This document shows positions 1 to 6,882 of a stretch of DNA of 7,113 nt, one piece after another. The notes beneath the pieces were generated by a model that had not been told where the DNA came from, ran no database searches, and was given only the letters and a program-made list of their open reading frames with translations. Within the stretch, counting starts at the first letter, position 1; every line of letters starts with the position of its first letter. Origin of the DNA: an uncultured Collinsella sp. (GTDB lineage: Bacteria; Actinomycetota; Coriobacteriia; Coriobacteriales; Coriobacteriaceae); the NCBI GenBank assembly GCA_902493545.1, contig CABUQI010000064.1, positions 1 to 7,113 of the forward strand, read 5' to 3'. Made by a program: the position numbers and the translations under genes.

Positions 1-170
1 CTGGTTATCGTATGCTTTGCATTTGCGCAGGTGAATTGCATATTTGTTAGAATGGCGTTAACTGTAGGTTTTTACTGTGCGATGCAGGCTATTCTCAATT
101 GAGCGCGTGACCTGCGAAAACAACCCCCTGTGGCACCATGCGGTCACGGGTGCGAAAACGGGAGATTGAC
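1..170 (+). promoter_or_regulatory. Upstream region of the LysR-type gene
   Basis: No gene is visible here. A possible -10 is TAGAAT at 47-52, with a poor -35 (TTGCGC, 23-28) 18 bases upstream. A perfect 10-base palindrome, CTCAATTGAG, lies at 94-103, about 70 bases before the chosen start. That is a plausible place for a LysR-type regulator to bind for autoregulation, but the motif is short and does not obviously match the T-N11-A pattern with longer arms. CGCAGGT (26-32) is also repeated in inverted form as ACCTGCG (110-116), which could be chance. The partner gene that LysR regulators often control divergently would lie left of base 1 and cannot be seen. Confidence 0.3.
160..164 (+). promoter_or_regulatory. 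Ribosome binding site that decides the LysR start
   Basis: GGGAG lies six bases before the GTG at 171. The in-frame ATG at 138 has only a C-rich stretch in front of it and no purine-rich site. This favours the GTG as the true start. Confidence 0.65.
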
Positions 171-1049
171 GTGTACGATCGACGACTTGAGGCCATATCG
201 GCCGCCGCGGAGCTGGGAAGCTTCTCGCGTGCGGCGGCAAAATTGCGCGTGTCGACTCCGGCGCTCGTCAAGCAGGTATCGGGCTTCGAGGCGGAGTTCG
301 GTATTACGCTGTTTGAGCGCTCGCATTCGGGCGTCAAGGTGACGCCGGCGGGTGCTCTGCTGGTGGACGACGCACGCTCGATCATGCGCCAGTCCGAGGA
401 CGCCCTGCGCCGTGCTCGACGTGCGGCGGGTGACGGCGGTGCCGTGCGCCTGGGCGTGTCGATGATGTGTCCGGGGCGCCAAACGCTGTCGATGTGGACG
501 GGCATCCACGATCTGGAGCCGTCGCTGCGATTTGAGATCGTGCCGGTAAGCGACCTCTACGACGAGCGCGAGACAGTCATGCGTAGCTTGGGCCGCGAGG
601 TCGATGTGGTGCAGTCGAGTTTTTCTACCCCACGCTGGGGCGACACCTGCCAAAAGCTCCGCATCGTCAACGTGCCGTTTTATATCGACGTGCCGCGCAC
701 GAGCCCGCTGGCGCGCAAGACGCGCATCACGGTTGCCGACCTGGAGGGCATGCGCCTGCGCGTGCTCCGTCACGGCAACGACGCCATGGACAGCCTGCGC
801 ATCGACCTGTTGGCCGACGGCGGCGTGGACGTGATCGACGTGGACAGCTTTGACTTTGCGCTCTTTAACGAGGCGGAGGAAAAGGGCGACGCGGTGCTCA
901 CCTGCGGCGCGTGGTCGGGGGTGCACCCGGCCTTTGTGGGCGTACCGTTCCTCTGCGGCCGCGAGGTGCCGGTCTTTTTGCACTACCCGCTCGAGCCCAC
1001 CCTCCAAGTCCAAAAATTCGTCAACGCCATGGCCCAACTCCTCAAGTAG
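171..1049 (+). CDS. LysR-family transcriptional regulator
   Basis: A cytoplasmic DNA-binding regulator of 292 residues when started at the GTG at 171; the ATG at 138 would add 11 residues but lacks a ribosome binding site. Residues 5-62 form the typical LysR winged helix-turn-helix: LEAISAAAELGSFSRAAAKL, then a recognition helix around STPALVKQVSGFE, then the wing LFERSHSGVKVTPAG. The linker helix covers about 63-90. Residues 91-290 resemble the two-lobed effector-binding domain (AVRLGVS opens it), but they diverge enough that no ligand can be proposed. Length is normal for the family. Known biology: such proteins act as tetramers and usually respond to a small molecule. The gene stands alone and converges on the GGDEF gene, so its target is probably to the left of the window or elsewhere. 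The family call is firm; the regulon is unknown. Confidence 0.9.
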   Translation: MYDRRLEAISAAAELGSFSRAAAKLRVSTPALVKQVSGFEAEFGITLFERSHSGVKVTPAGALLVDDARSIMRQSEDALRRARRAAGDGGAVRLGVSMMCPGRQTLSMWTGIHDLEPSLRFEIVPVSDLYDERETVMRSLGREVDVVQSSFSTPRWGDTCQKLRIVNVPFYIDVPRTSPLARKTRITVADLEGMRLRVLRHGNDAMDSLRIDLLADGGVDVIDVDSFDFALFNEAEEKGDAVLTCGAWSGVHPAFVGVPFLCGREVPVFLHYPLEPTLQVQKFVNAMAQLLK

Positions 1050-1059
1050 CCAAAAGAGT

Positions 1060-1091
1060 CCCGTCCCAAATTAGCTACCCTTTGCTACGGG
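1060..1091. terminator. Weak possible shared terminator between convergent genes
   Basis: CCCGT (1060-1064) can pair with ACGGG (1087-1091) around a 22-base loop. In the minus-strand direction the stem is followed two bases later by TCTTTT. In the plus direction only TTT follows. The stem is short and the loop long, so this is a poor intrinsic terminator. It is noted because the 43-base gap between two convergent genes offers no better candidate. Confidence 0.2.
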
Positions 1092-1092
1092 T

Positions 1093-2184
1093 TTAGCGGT
1101 CCTCGCGTTGCGGCCCGGCTGCCTCGGCTGTCTTTACGCGGTTCTTGTCGATGTACATGTTTTTGTCGGCCTGGGAAAAGAGCTCGCGCATCGTAGGCGG
1201 TTCATCAAAATCACTGGAAAGCGCGAAGCCCACCGCATAGCTGATGGGCATGTCGGGGTGAGCCTCGGAATACTCGTTCACGTTCGCACGGACCCGAGCG
1301 AGACAGGACTCCACGGCAGCCCGATCGGAATCCCGCAGCACCGCGATAAACTCATCGCCGCCGTCGCGGCCCACAAAGCACGTCTCGGATGCCACACTTC
1401 CCAGTTGTTGGGCAAAAGAGCGAATGTATTCATCGCCCTTCTCATGACCGAAGTTGTTATTGACCGTATGCAGATTGTTAAGGTCGAAGACGCACACCGC
1501 AACGGGCGCCTCCGCGGAGACAGGCTGCTCCTGCCCCAAGACCTCCTCGCACTTGTTCTTGTTGGGCAGTCCTGTGGCTTCGTCGAGATAGACTTTGTTC
1601 TGCAGTTCGCGATTGAGCGCGGCAGTTCGCACCGCGCGAACAAGTTCGACCGCAAAGGTCGCCACCAAGCCCATGATGTCGATGATCACCAGGCCCTCGA
1701 GATAGTTGAGCGCCGACGCCTTCTCCTGAGAGTAGTCCTCCGCGAGTCGTGTAGCATCGTCACAAATACCAAAGAACTCCTCGCTCATCGCGATGATATC
1801 GGTGTTCTCGTAGCCGACTTCACGCACACGGGCAATCTCGGTGCAAAGCTCATCAAAATAATTTGCAAGCTCGGTCATTTTTGCCTGATACTCATCGTCG
1901 TCGAGACGGACGAGGTTGAGGTCGTCACTTCCGTAACGCAAACCGTTGATGTATGAATCCACGGCTTTGAGCAGGTCATCTTGAGGCTGGCCCGCATCCT
2001 CGAGCTTAACGATTCGCTGCGTGGTACCGCGCACCAGACCGGCGTAGTTGACCACACGCGCCGTGCCCTGGATATCGGAGACGAGCAGCATAACATTGAT
2101 GAAGAAGAAGATGAGAACTGCCGTGAGCACCATCATGAGCAGGCGTACCGCCTGTCCGGCCTTCTTGGCGACAGAAGTATTCAC
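1093..2184 (-). CDS. Membrane-anchored GGDEF protein, probable diguanylate cyclase
   Basis: A 363-residue protein that probably makes cyclic di-GMP from two GTP at the inner face of the membrane. Membrane segments are visible at about 14-37 and 162-182. Between them is an external, mostly helical domain of about 125 residues. It contains NYAGLVRGTTQRIVKLE (46-62), which resembles the start of four-helix-bundle sensor domains of the NarX/PilJ kind. The GGDEF domain begins near 200 (DEATGLPNKN). It keeps metal-binding D234, the NNNFGHEKGDE segment, RDGGDEF at 273-279 with an exact GGDEF motif, and the closing ADKNMYIDKN. The usual inhibitory RxxD site six residues before GGDEF is replaced by SETC (266-269), so product feedback through that site is unlikely. 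The GTG start has AGGGGAG seven bases upstream. The gene is monocistronic and opposite the LysR gene. The signal it senses is unknown. Confidence 0.88.
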   Translation of the reverse strand: MNTSVAKKAGQAVRLLMMVLTAVLIFFFINVMLLVSDIQGTARVVNYAGLVRGTTQRIVKLEDAGQPQDDLLKAVDSYINGLRYGSDDLNLVRLDDDEYQAKMTELANYFDELCTEIARVREVGYENTDIIAMSEEFFGICDDATRLAEDYSQEKASALNYLEGLVIIDIMGLVATFAVELVRAVRTAALNRELQNKVYLDEATGLPNKNKCEEVLGQEQPVSAEAPVAVCVFDLNNLHTVNNNFGHEKGDEYIRSFAQQLGSVASETCFVGRDGGDEFIAVLRDSDRAAVESCLARVRANVNEYSEAHPDMPISYAVGFALSSDFDEPPTMRELFSQADKNMYIDKNRVKTAEAAGPQREDR

Positions 2185-2191
2185 AAGTTCA

Positions 2192-2198
2192 CTCCCCT
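2192..2198 (-). promoter_or_regulatory. Ribosome binding site of the GGDEF gene
   Basis: On the minus strand AGGGGAG stands seven bases before the GTG start at 2184. This supports the unusual GTG start. Confidence 0.6.
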
Positions 2199-2250
2199 AA
2201 ATGACAAAAGAACAGGTAGCACGCAGTGTGCTGAAATTCATGGGTGGTTA

Positions 2251-2278
2251 ACTCTACCATATGGGCCAGCAGCCTCAA
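2251..2278 (-). promoter_or_regulatory. Possible promoter of the GGDEF gene
   Basis: On the minus strand TTGAGG (2273-2278) and TAGAGT (2251-2256) are 16 bases apart, and a TG lies one base before the -10 as in extended -10 promoters. Each box matches consensus at four of six positions. The start of transcription would fall near 2245, giving a leader of about 60 bases. That leader contains a small hairpin, AGCAC/GTGCT (2218-2222 with 2228-2232). The assignment rests on weak matches. Confidence 0.3.
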
Positions 2279-2431
2279 ACTGCAGCAGACGCTCGTCCAA
2301 ATTGGCGTGACGCTTGCCTTGTTGTTCTTGACCTGGCCGCGCTATCGGACATGCTTCTGGTCTTGGATCACCATGGGAAAGCTCATCCCATTTTGGGCCC
2401 GAAAAGTGGGATACGGTTTCCGGCCGGCATG
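2279..2431. other. Non-coding stretch with competing short hairpins
   Basis: No convincing gene is present; the open frames that cross it also run through the terminator or the repeat. The right half is rich in small inverted repeats. ATCCCA (2385-2390) plus TTTT can pair with AAAA plus TGGGAT (2402-2412) around GGGCCC, with one bulged G. The same TCCCA (2386-2390) could instead pair with TGGGA at 2374-2378. A CCGGCCGG palindrome sits at 2420-2427. The two folds exclude each other, but no transcript crossing the area is known, so a regulatory switch is only a possibility. It could also be remnant intergenic repeat DNA. Confidence 0.35.
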
Positions 2432-2470
2432 AAAAAAGCCTCCGCAGCTCGTGTGGCTGCGGAGGCTTTA
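2432..2470 (-). terminator. Strong intrinsic terminator of the marR-ABC-ABC operon
   Basis: A perfect 14-pair stem joins 2435-2448 (AAAGCCTCCGCAGC) with 2456-2469 around a seven-base loop. Read on the minus strand it ends in a run of six T (2432-2437), the classic intrinsic terminator shape, and it lies about 125 bases past the stop codon of the last exporter gene. On the plus strand the stem is followed by the weaker TTTATT, so it may act a little in both directions. Confidence 0.88.
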
Positions 2471-2489
2471 TTCGTTGCGGCGCATTGTG

Positions 2490-2590
2490 TTTGGGTCGCT
2501 GAGATGAGTCGATTTGCCCCGAAAGAGGAGGGCATTGACCTTAGGGTCATGCCCGACGAATGAGCGACAAATCGGCCATCTCGGCGGGCC
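2490..2590 (+). repeat. Folded repeat element, copy B (downstream of the operon)
   Basis: The core hairpin pairs GGGCAT (2530-2535) and GACC (2537-2540) with GGTC (2545-2548) and ATGCCC (2549-2554), with one bulged T and a four-base loop. It is enclosed by an outer stem of CGATTTG (2510-2516) with CAAATCG (2568-2574), continued by GAGATG (2501-2506) with CATCTC (2577-2582) and two further Watson-Crick pairs beyond a G-U. The core is almost identical to the reverse complement of the hairpin at 6995-7023. The flanks also agree in part: TTGGGTC at the left edge, GAAA and GAGG before the core, and GGCGGG exactly 35 bases after GGTCATGCC. It sits between the stop codon of the last ABC gene and the operon terminator, so it should be transcribed as 3' untranslated RNA of the operon, in antisense to this reading. 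Function unknown. Confidence 0.6.
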
Positions 2591-2593
2591 GAA

Positions 2594-4513
2594 CTACTCC
2601 AGCTCAAACGCTCCGGTATAGAGCTGGTAGTAATACCCACGCTTGGCGATCAGCTCGTCGTGGTTGCCGCGCTCGATAATGCGGCCGTGGTCCAGGCAGA
2701 TGATCGCGTCGGAGTTGCGCACGGTGGACAGGCGGTGCGCGATGACAAACGTCGTGCGGCCCTCCATGAGCTTGTCCATGCCCGCTTGCACGATGGCCTC
2801 GGTGCGGGTGTCGATGGAGCTCGTGGCCTCGTCCAGAATCATTGCCGGCGGATCGGCGACGGCGGCGCGTGCGATCGAGATCAGCTGGCGCTGGCCCTGC
2901 GACAGCTGCGCGCCGTTGCCGGTGAGCATGGTGTCGTAGCCGTCGGGCAGGCGGGTGATAAAGTCGTCGGCGCCCGCGAGCTTGGCCGCCGCGATGCACT
3001 CCTCGTCGGAAGCGTCCAGGTTGCCGTAGCGGATGTTATCCATCACGGTGCCGGTGAACAGGTTCACGTCCTGCAGTACCACGCCCAGCGAGCGGCGCAG
3101 ATCGGCCTTGCGGATCTTGTTGACGTTGATGCCGTCGTAGCGAATCTTGCCGTCGGCGATGTCATAGAAGCGGTTGATGAGGTTGGTGATGGTCGTCTTA
3201 CCGGCACCGGTGGCGCCGACAAACGCGACCTTCTGGCCCGGCTTGGCAAACACGGACACGCCGTGCAGCACCTCGTGGTCGGGCGTGTAGCCAAAGTCGA
3301 CGTTGTCCATGACCAGGTCGCCGCGCAGCGGTACGTACTCGATCTCGCCGGTTGCGCGGTGCGGATGTTTCCACGCCCACATGCCGGTGTGGTGGTCGGC
3401 CTCCTCGAGCTGCCAGGTATCGGGGTTCACCTGCGCGTTGACGAGCGTCACGTAGCCTTCGTCGGCTTCGGGCTTCTCGTCGATGAGTTCAAAGATGCGG
3501 TCGGCGCCGGCGAGGCCCATGACCACGGCGTTGATCTGCTGCGAGATTTGGCCGATCTGCCCGCAGAACTGCTTGGTCATGTTGAGGAACGGCACTACGA
3601 CGGCGATGGACAGCGTCATGCCCGAGATGCTCAGGTTAGGCACGCCCAGCGCCAGGAAAATGCCGCCCGCCAGTGCGACCAGCACGTAGAGCAGGTTGCC
3701 CAGGTTCATAAGGATAGGCATGAGGATGTTGGCGTACATGTTGGCCTTCTGCGAGACCTCGAAGAGCTTTTCGTTGCGCTCGTCAAAATCGGCCTCGGCG
3801 GCAGACTCGTGGCAGAATGCCTTGACGACCTTCTGGCCGTTCATGACTTCCTCGATATGGCCCTCGACCACGCCGAGTTCGGTCTGTTGCGCAATGAAGA
3901 AGCGCGCGGAGTTGGAGCCGAGCAGCTTGGTCATAAAGGTCATAAAGGCGACGCCGGCCACAATGACCAGGCACATCCACACGCTGTAGTACAGCATGAT
4001 AAAGAACACCGTGACGATGACGATGGTCGTCATGAGCAGGTTGGGCAGCGACTGGCTGATCATCTGGCGCAGCGTGTCGATGTCGTTGGTGTAGTGGCTC
4101 ATGATGTCGCCGCGCTGGTGCGTGTCGAAGTAGCGGATCGGCAGATCCTGCATGCGGTTGAACATCTTCTCGCGCAGCTTCTCGAGCGAGCCCTGCGTGA
4201 CGATGGCCATGACGCGGTTCCAGAACAGCGAGGACAGGATGCCGACGCCGTAGATGCAGGCGAGGGTGGTCACGAGCTGTGCGATCTTGGGCTGTGCAGC
4301 TTCCCAATCGCCCGACTGCCACGATTCGCTAATAATCTGCAGGGCGCTCTGAAGGAAGGTCGCGCCGATGGAGTTGATGATGGCGCAGAGCACCACGCCG
4401 ACGACGACGAGGGGCAAAAGCACGGGGTAGAAGCCAAAGAGCGTCTTGATGAGGCGCGACATGGTGCCACCCTTGCGGTTGAGCGCGCGCTCGGCGGTCG
4501 TTGCCTTACTCAT
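2594..4513 (-). CDS. ABC exporter half-transporter with canonical catalytic residues
   Basis: A 639-residue fused membrane and ATPase subunit, expected to pair with the product of the gene just upstream as a heterodimeric exporter in the cytoplasmic membrane. Six membrane helices lie between about 26 and 312. The ATPase domain shows Walker A GATGAGKTT (433-441), Q-loop Q481, Walker B AMILDE with catalytic E562, and H-loop H593. Its signature is LSQGQ (537-541) rather than LSGGQ, as known for the catalytic partner in TM287/288-like pairs. A linker of roughly 45 extra residues (about 350-395, including TGMWAWKHPH) separates the two domains; I recall similar inserts in Firmicutes relatives. The start is the ATG at 4513, preceded by AGGAGG at eight bases and overlapping the previous gene by 8 bases. 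A frame upstream of it is Arg/Ser-rich shadow sequence. An internal ATG at 4462 is a weaker alternative. Substrate unknown; multidrug or peptide export is typical. Confidence 0.93.
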   Translation of the reverse strand: MSKATTAERALNRKGGTMSRLIKTLFGFYPVLLPLVVVGVVLCAIINSIGATFLQSALQIISESWQSGDWEAAQPKIAQLVTTLACIYGVGILSSLFWNRVMAIVTQGSLEKLREKMFNRMQDLPIRYFDTHQRGDIMSHYTNDIDTLRQMISQSLPNLLMTTIVIVTVFFIMLYYSVWMCLVIVAGVAFMTFMTKLLGSNSARFFIAQQTELGVVEGHIEEVMNGQKVVKAFCHESAAEADFDERNEKLFEVSQKANMYANILMPILMNLGNLLYVLVALAGGIFLALGVPNLSISGMTLSIAVVVPFLNMTKQFCGQIGQISQQINAVVMGLAGADRIFELIDEKPEADEGYVTLVNAQVNPDTWQLEEADHHTGMWAWKHPHRATGEIEYVPLRGDLVMDNVDFGYTPDHEVLHGVSVFAKPGQKVAFVGATGAGKTTITNLINRFYDIADGKIRYDGINVNKIRKADLRRSLGVVLQDVNLFTGTVMDNIRYGNLDASDEECIAAAKLAGADDFITRLPDGYDTMLTGNGAQLSQGQRQLISIARAAVADPPAMILDEATSSIDTRTEAIVQAGMDKLMEGRTTFVIAHRLSTVRNSDAIICLDHGRIIERGNHDELIAKRGYYYQLYTGAFELE

Positions 4514-6320
4514 ATGCCTCGCCTCCTTCCTGGGTCTGAGCTTGTGTTGCGGATGCCTCGGTGTCGGCTTCGACGGCCTCTTCGCCCTCGGCAGACATCT
4601 TGTTCTGCGAGGTGAAGGTCTCGCGGTAGATCTCGCTCGTCTTGAGCAGCTCGTCATGGTTGCCGATCTGCGCGATACGGCCACCCTCCATGACGATGAT
4701 GCGGTCTGCGTCCTGCACGGAGCTGATGCGCTGGGCGATGATGAGCTTGGTCGTGTTGGGCAGATAGCTTGCCAACCCTGCGCGAATCTTGGCGTCGGTC
4801 TTGGTGTCGACGGCGCTGGTGGAGTCGTCCAGGATCAAGATCTTGGGGCGACGCAGCAGGGCACGCGCAATGCACAGGCGCTGCTTCTGACCGCCGGAAA
4901 CATTGGAGCCGCCCTGCTCGATCCAGGTGTCATAGCCCTTGGGGAAGCCGTCGACAAACTCATCGGCGCAGGCCAGATGTGCCGCCTCGCGGACTTCCTC
5001 GTCGGTGGCGTTCGGGTCGCCCCAGCGCAGGTTCTCGGCAATGGTGCCGCTAAACAGCACGTTTTTCTGTAGCACCATGGCCACTTGGTGGCGCAGCGCG
5101 TCCAGGTCGTAGTCGCGTACGTCCATGCCGCCCACGCGCACGGTGCCTTCGGTGGCGTCGTACAGACGGGCGATGAGGTTTACAAGCGTGGACTTGGCCG
5201 AGCCGGTACCGCCGATGATGCCGATGGTCTCGCCGCTCTTAATGTGCAGGTCGATATCGTCGAGCGCCTGGCGCTTCGCATGCGCGGAATACTTAAAGCT
5301 CACGTGGTCAAAGTCGATGGAACCGTCGGCAACCTCGAGCACGGGCTCGGCGGGATCGGCGATCGTGGGCTCGGCGGCCAGCACCTCGGTAATGCGGTGC
5401 GCCGATTCGTCGGCCATGGTCACCATGACAAAGATCATCGACAGCTGCATCAGGCTCATGAGGATCGCGAAGCCATAGGTAAAGATCGAGGAGAGCTGGC
5501 CCACGTCGAACAGCGTGCCCTGGCTCGTGATGATGAGCTTGGAGCCCAGGTAGATGATGACGACAAATGCGCCGTTGACGCAGATATTCATCATGGGGTT
5601 GTTAAAGGCGAGCAGCTTCTCGGCGCGGGTGAAGTCCATCTGGACGTCGCGCGCGGCGGTCGCGAACTTCTCCTTCTCAAAGTCTTCGCGCACGTAGCTC
5701 TTAACCACGCGCATGCCGGTGACGTTTTCCTCGACGGACTCGTTAAGGGCATCGTACTTGTGGAACACGCGCGAGAAGATGGGGCGCACCTTAAAGATGA
5801 TAAAGAACAGTCCAAAGCCCAGCAGCGGAATGATGACCAGGTAGACCATGGCAACGCTGCCGCCCATGATAAATGCCATGGTAAAGGCGAAGATCAATAC
5901 CAGCGGCGCGCGCACGGCGATGCGGATGATCATCATAAAGGCCTGCTGCACGTTGTTGATGTCGGTGGTCAGGCGCGTGACGAGCGAGGAGCTCGAGAAC
6001 TCATCGATGTTGGCAAAGCTGAACGTCTGGATCTTGTAGAACAGGTCGTGACGCAGGTTCTTGGCGAAGCCGCAACTCGCATGGCTGCAGGTGACGCCGG
6101 CAGCGGCACCGAAAGCAAGCGACGTCAGCGCGATGAGCACCAAAAAGCCTGCGGTGGGAAGCATCTGGGCGACGGTGGCACCGTCTTTGATGGCGTCGAT
6201 CATGTCGGCGGTGATAAACGGGATCATCATTTCGCAGAGCACCTCGCCAAGCACCAGCAGCGGCGTGGCGATCGTGACCGTCTTGTAATCGCGGATGCTT
6301 CCCATGAGGGTTTTAATCAT
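4506..6320 (-). CDS. ABC exporter half-transporter with degenerate ATP site
   Basis: A 604-residue membrane and ATPase subunit, the presumed non-catalytic partner of the exporter. Membrane helices lie at about 15-40, 55-78, 130-180 (two) and 245-303 (two). In the ATPase domain (from about 334), Walker A reads GGTGSAKST (370-378) with alanine in place of the last glycine. Q-loop Q418 and signature VSGGQ (474-478) are normal. Walker B ends LDD with D499 instead of glutamate, and the H-loop histidine is replaced by Q530 (IIAQR). The same D and Q substitutions mark TM287 of the structurally studied TM287/288 exporter. In such pairs the intact LSGGQ of this subunit completes the active ATP site of the partner. 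The C-terminus (575-604) is an acidic Glu/Ala/Thr tail, probably disordered. The ATG at 6320 has GGAGG six bases upstream and overlaps the marR stop by 8 bases, implying translational coupling. Confidence 0.93.
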   Translation of the reverse strand: MIKTLMGSIRDYKTVTIATPLLVLGEVLCEMMIPFITADMIDAIKDGATVAQMLPTAGFLVLIALTSLAFGAAAGVTCSHASCGFAKNLRHDLFYKIQTFSFANIDEFSSSSLVTRLTTDINNVQQAFMMIIRIAVRAPLVLIFAFTMAFIMGGSVAMVYLVIIPLLGFGLFFIIFKVRPIFSRVFHKYDALNESVEENVTGMRVVKSYVREDFEKEKFATAARDVQMDFTRAEKLLAFNNPMMNICVNGAFVVIIYLGSKLIITSQGTLFDVGQLSSIFTYGFAILMSLMQLSMIFVMVTMADESAHRITEVLAAEPTIADPAEPVLEVADGSIDFDHVSFKYSAHAKRQALDDIDLHIKSGETIGIIGGTGSAKSTLVNLIARLYDATEGTVRVGGMDVRDYDLDALRHQVAMVLQKNVLFSGTIAENLRWGDPNATDEEVREAAHLACADEFVDGFPKGYDTWIEQGGSNVSGGQKQRLCIARALLRRPKILILDDSTSAVDTKTDAKIRAGLASYLPNTTKLIIAQRISSVQDADRIIVMEGGRIAQIGNHDELLKTSEIYRETFTSQNKMSAEGEEAVEADTEASATQAQTQEGGEAYE

Positions 6321-6819
6321 CCAGTTCCTCCCAGGTTACGCGGATTTTTTCGAGCATCTCGGCGAGCTGTTCGCGCTCGTCGTGCGTAAGGGCGCTAAAG
6401 GCCTGTTCCCTAAAGCGAATGCGGGCTGCCTGCTCAACACGGGCCTTTTCCCATCCCGCTTCGGTCAGGCGGATGGTGAGCTGCCGACGGTCTTTGGGAT
6501 TGCGACTGCGCTCGATAAGACCGCCCAGTTCGAGCTTGGACAGAATCTCGGAAAGGGACCCTGGCTTGAGGTCGAAGTGCATGCCGAGCTCCTGTTGGGA
6601 CAGCTCGCCGGTCGGCTGCTTGGCGAGTAGGCAGACAATAGGCGCCTTGCCAGATATGCCGCCGCCGTGAAAATGCATGTAATGGCCGCAAAAACCCAGG
6701 CCGCTCAGGATGCGCTTGGCGAGTTTGTCTTCGGCGCTGACCGCTTCGGGTACATCCGCCGGCTGTGACGGGTCGCCGCCGGGCTCGTGCGAACAAAGGT
6801 TAAGAGGTTCATCGCACAT
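6313..6819 (-). CDS. MarR-family regulator of the exporter operon
   Basis: A 168-residue cytoplasmic dimeric repressor candidate, first gene of the exporter operon. The winged helix-turn-helix spans about 58-123: PIVCLLAKQ, then ELSQQELGMHFDLKPGSLSEILSKLELGGLIER, and the wing RNPKDRRQLTIRLTEAG with the conserved D-x-R. Helices before (31-45) and after (124-165) would form the dimer interface. The first 30 residues are an unusual Pro/Glu-rich extension. The stretch GFCGHYMHFHGGG (42-54) plus C63 gives a cluster of cysteine and histidine residues that might bind metal or sense oxidation; this is speculative. An in-frame stop two codons upstream fixes the start at the ATG, yet the best ribosome binding site is 12 bases away, longer than usual. 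Known biology: MarR genes in front of paired ABC exporters usually repress their own operon, and the TTAGG repeats over the promoter fit that. Confidence 0.9.
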   Translation of the reverse strand: MCDEPLNLCSHEPGGDPSQPADVPEAVSAEDKLAKRILSGLGFCGHYMHFHGGGISGKAPIVCLLAKQPTGELSQQELGMHFDLKPGSLSEILSKLELGGLIERSRNPKDRRQLTIRLTEAGWEKARVEQAARIRFREQAFSALTHDEREQLAEMLEKIRVTWEELDD

Positions 6820-6831
6820 GAATTAGTGTTG

Positions 6832-6838
6832 CTCCTTT
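6832..6838 (-). promoter_or_regulatory. Ribosome binding site of the marR gene, unusually far from the start
   Basis: On the minus strand AAAGGAG is followed by 12 bases before the ATG, against the usual 5-9. No other start fits: a TAA lies in frame just upstream of the ATG. Translation of the regulator may therefore be weak compared with the exporter genes, whose sites are strong and well spaced. Confidence 0.5.
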
Positions 6839-6840
6839 CT

Positions 6841-6882
6841 TTAGTTAGGTAGTGGAATTGTTTTGTGCCTAACCAATTTAGG
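6841..6882 (-). promoter_or_regulatory. Probable MarR operator: inverted TTAGG half-sites
   Basis: CCTAACCAATTTAGG at 6868-6882 has perfect five-base arms around five bases and covers the -10 box. A third half-site, TTAGG at 6845-6849 within TTAGTTAGG, forms a wider inverted repeat with CCTAACCAA (6868-6876), matching at eight of nine positions. Binding here by the dimeric MarR protein would block the polymerase, giving autorepression. The arrangement is seen in the sequence; the protein that binds it is inferred. Confidence 0.6.

Noticed and set aside
144..1037. A 297-codon minus-strand open frame opposite the LysR gene
   Set aside because: It has His/Arg-rich composition and no domain, and the opposite strand encodes a full LysR fold.
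2261..2563. A 100-codon plus-strand open frame in the intergenic stretch
   Set aside because: It runs through the strong terminator and the folded repeat, has no ribosome binding site, and shows no family resemblance.
2471..2593. tRNA or CRISPR in the folded region
   Set aside because: There is no anticodon arm, T-loop signature or CCA end, and no evenly spaced direct repeats.
2660..4615. A 651-codon plus-strand open frame antisense to the second ABC gene
   Set aside because: It is rich in His, Ala, Val and Asp with no recognisable domain and lies wholly opposite a clear ABC exporter gene; it is a high-GC shadow frame.
4514..4684. N-terminal extension of the second ABC protein by 57 residues
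   Set aside because: The extension is Arg/Ser/Pro-rich shadow of the preceding gene. The ATG at 4513 has an AGGAGG site and the same 8-base overlap as the other junction.
5085..6389. A 434-codon plus-strand open frame antisense to the first ABC gene
   Set aside because: It has the same shadow composition, no domain, and opposes an unmistakable ATPase.
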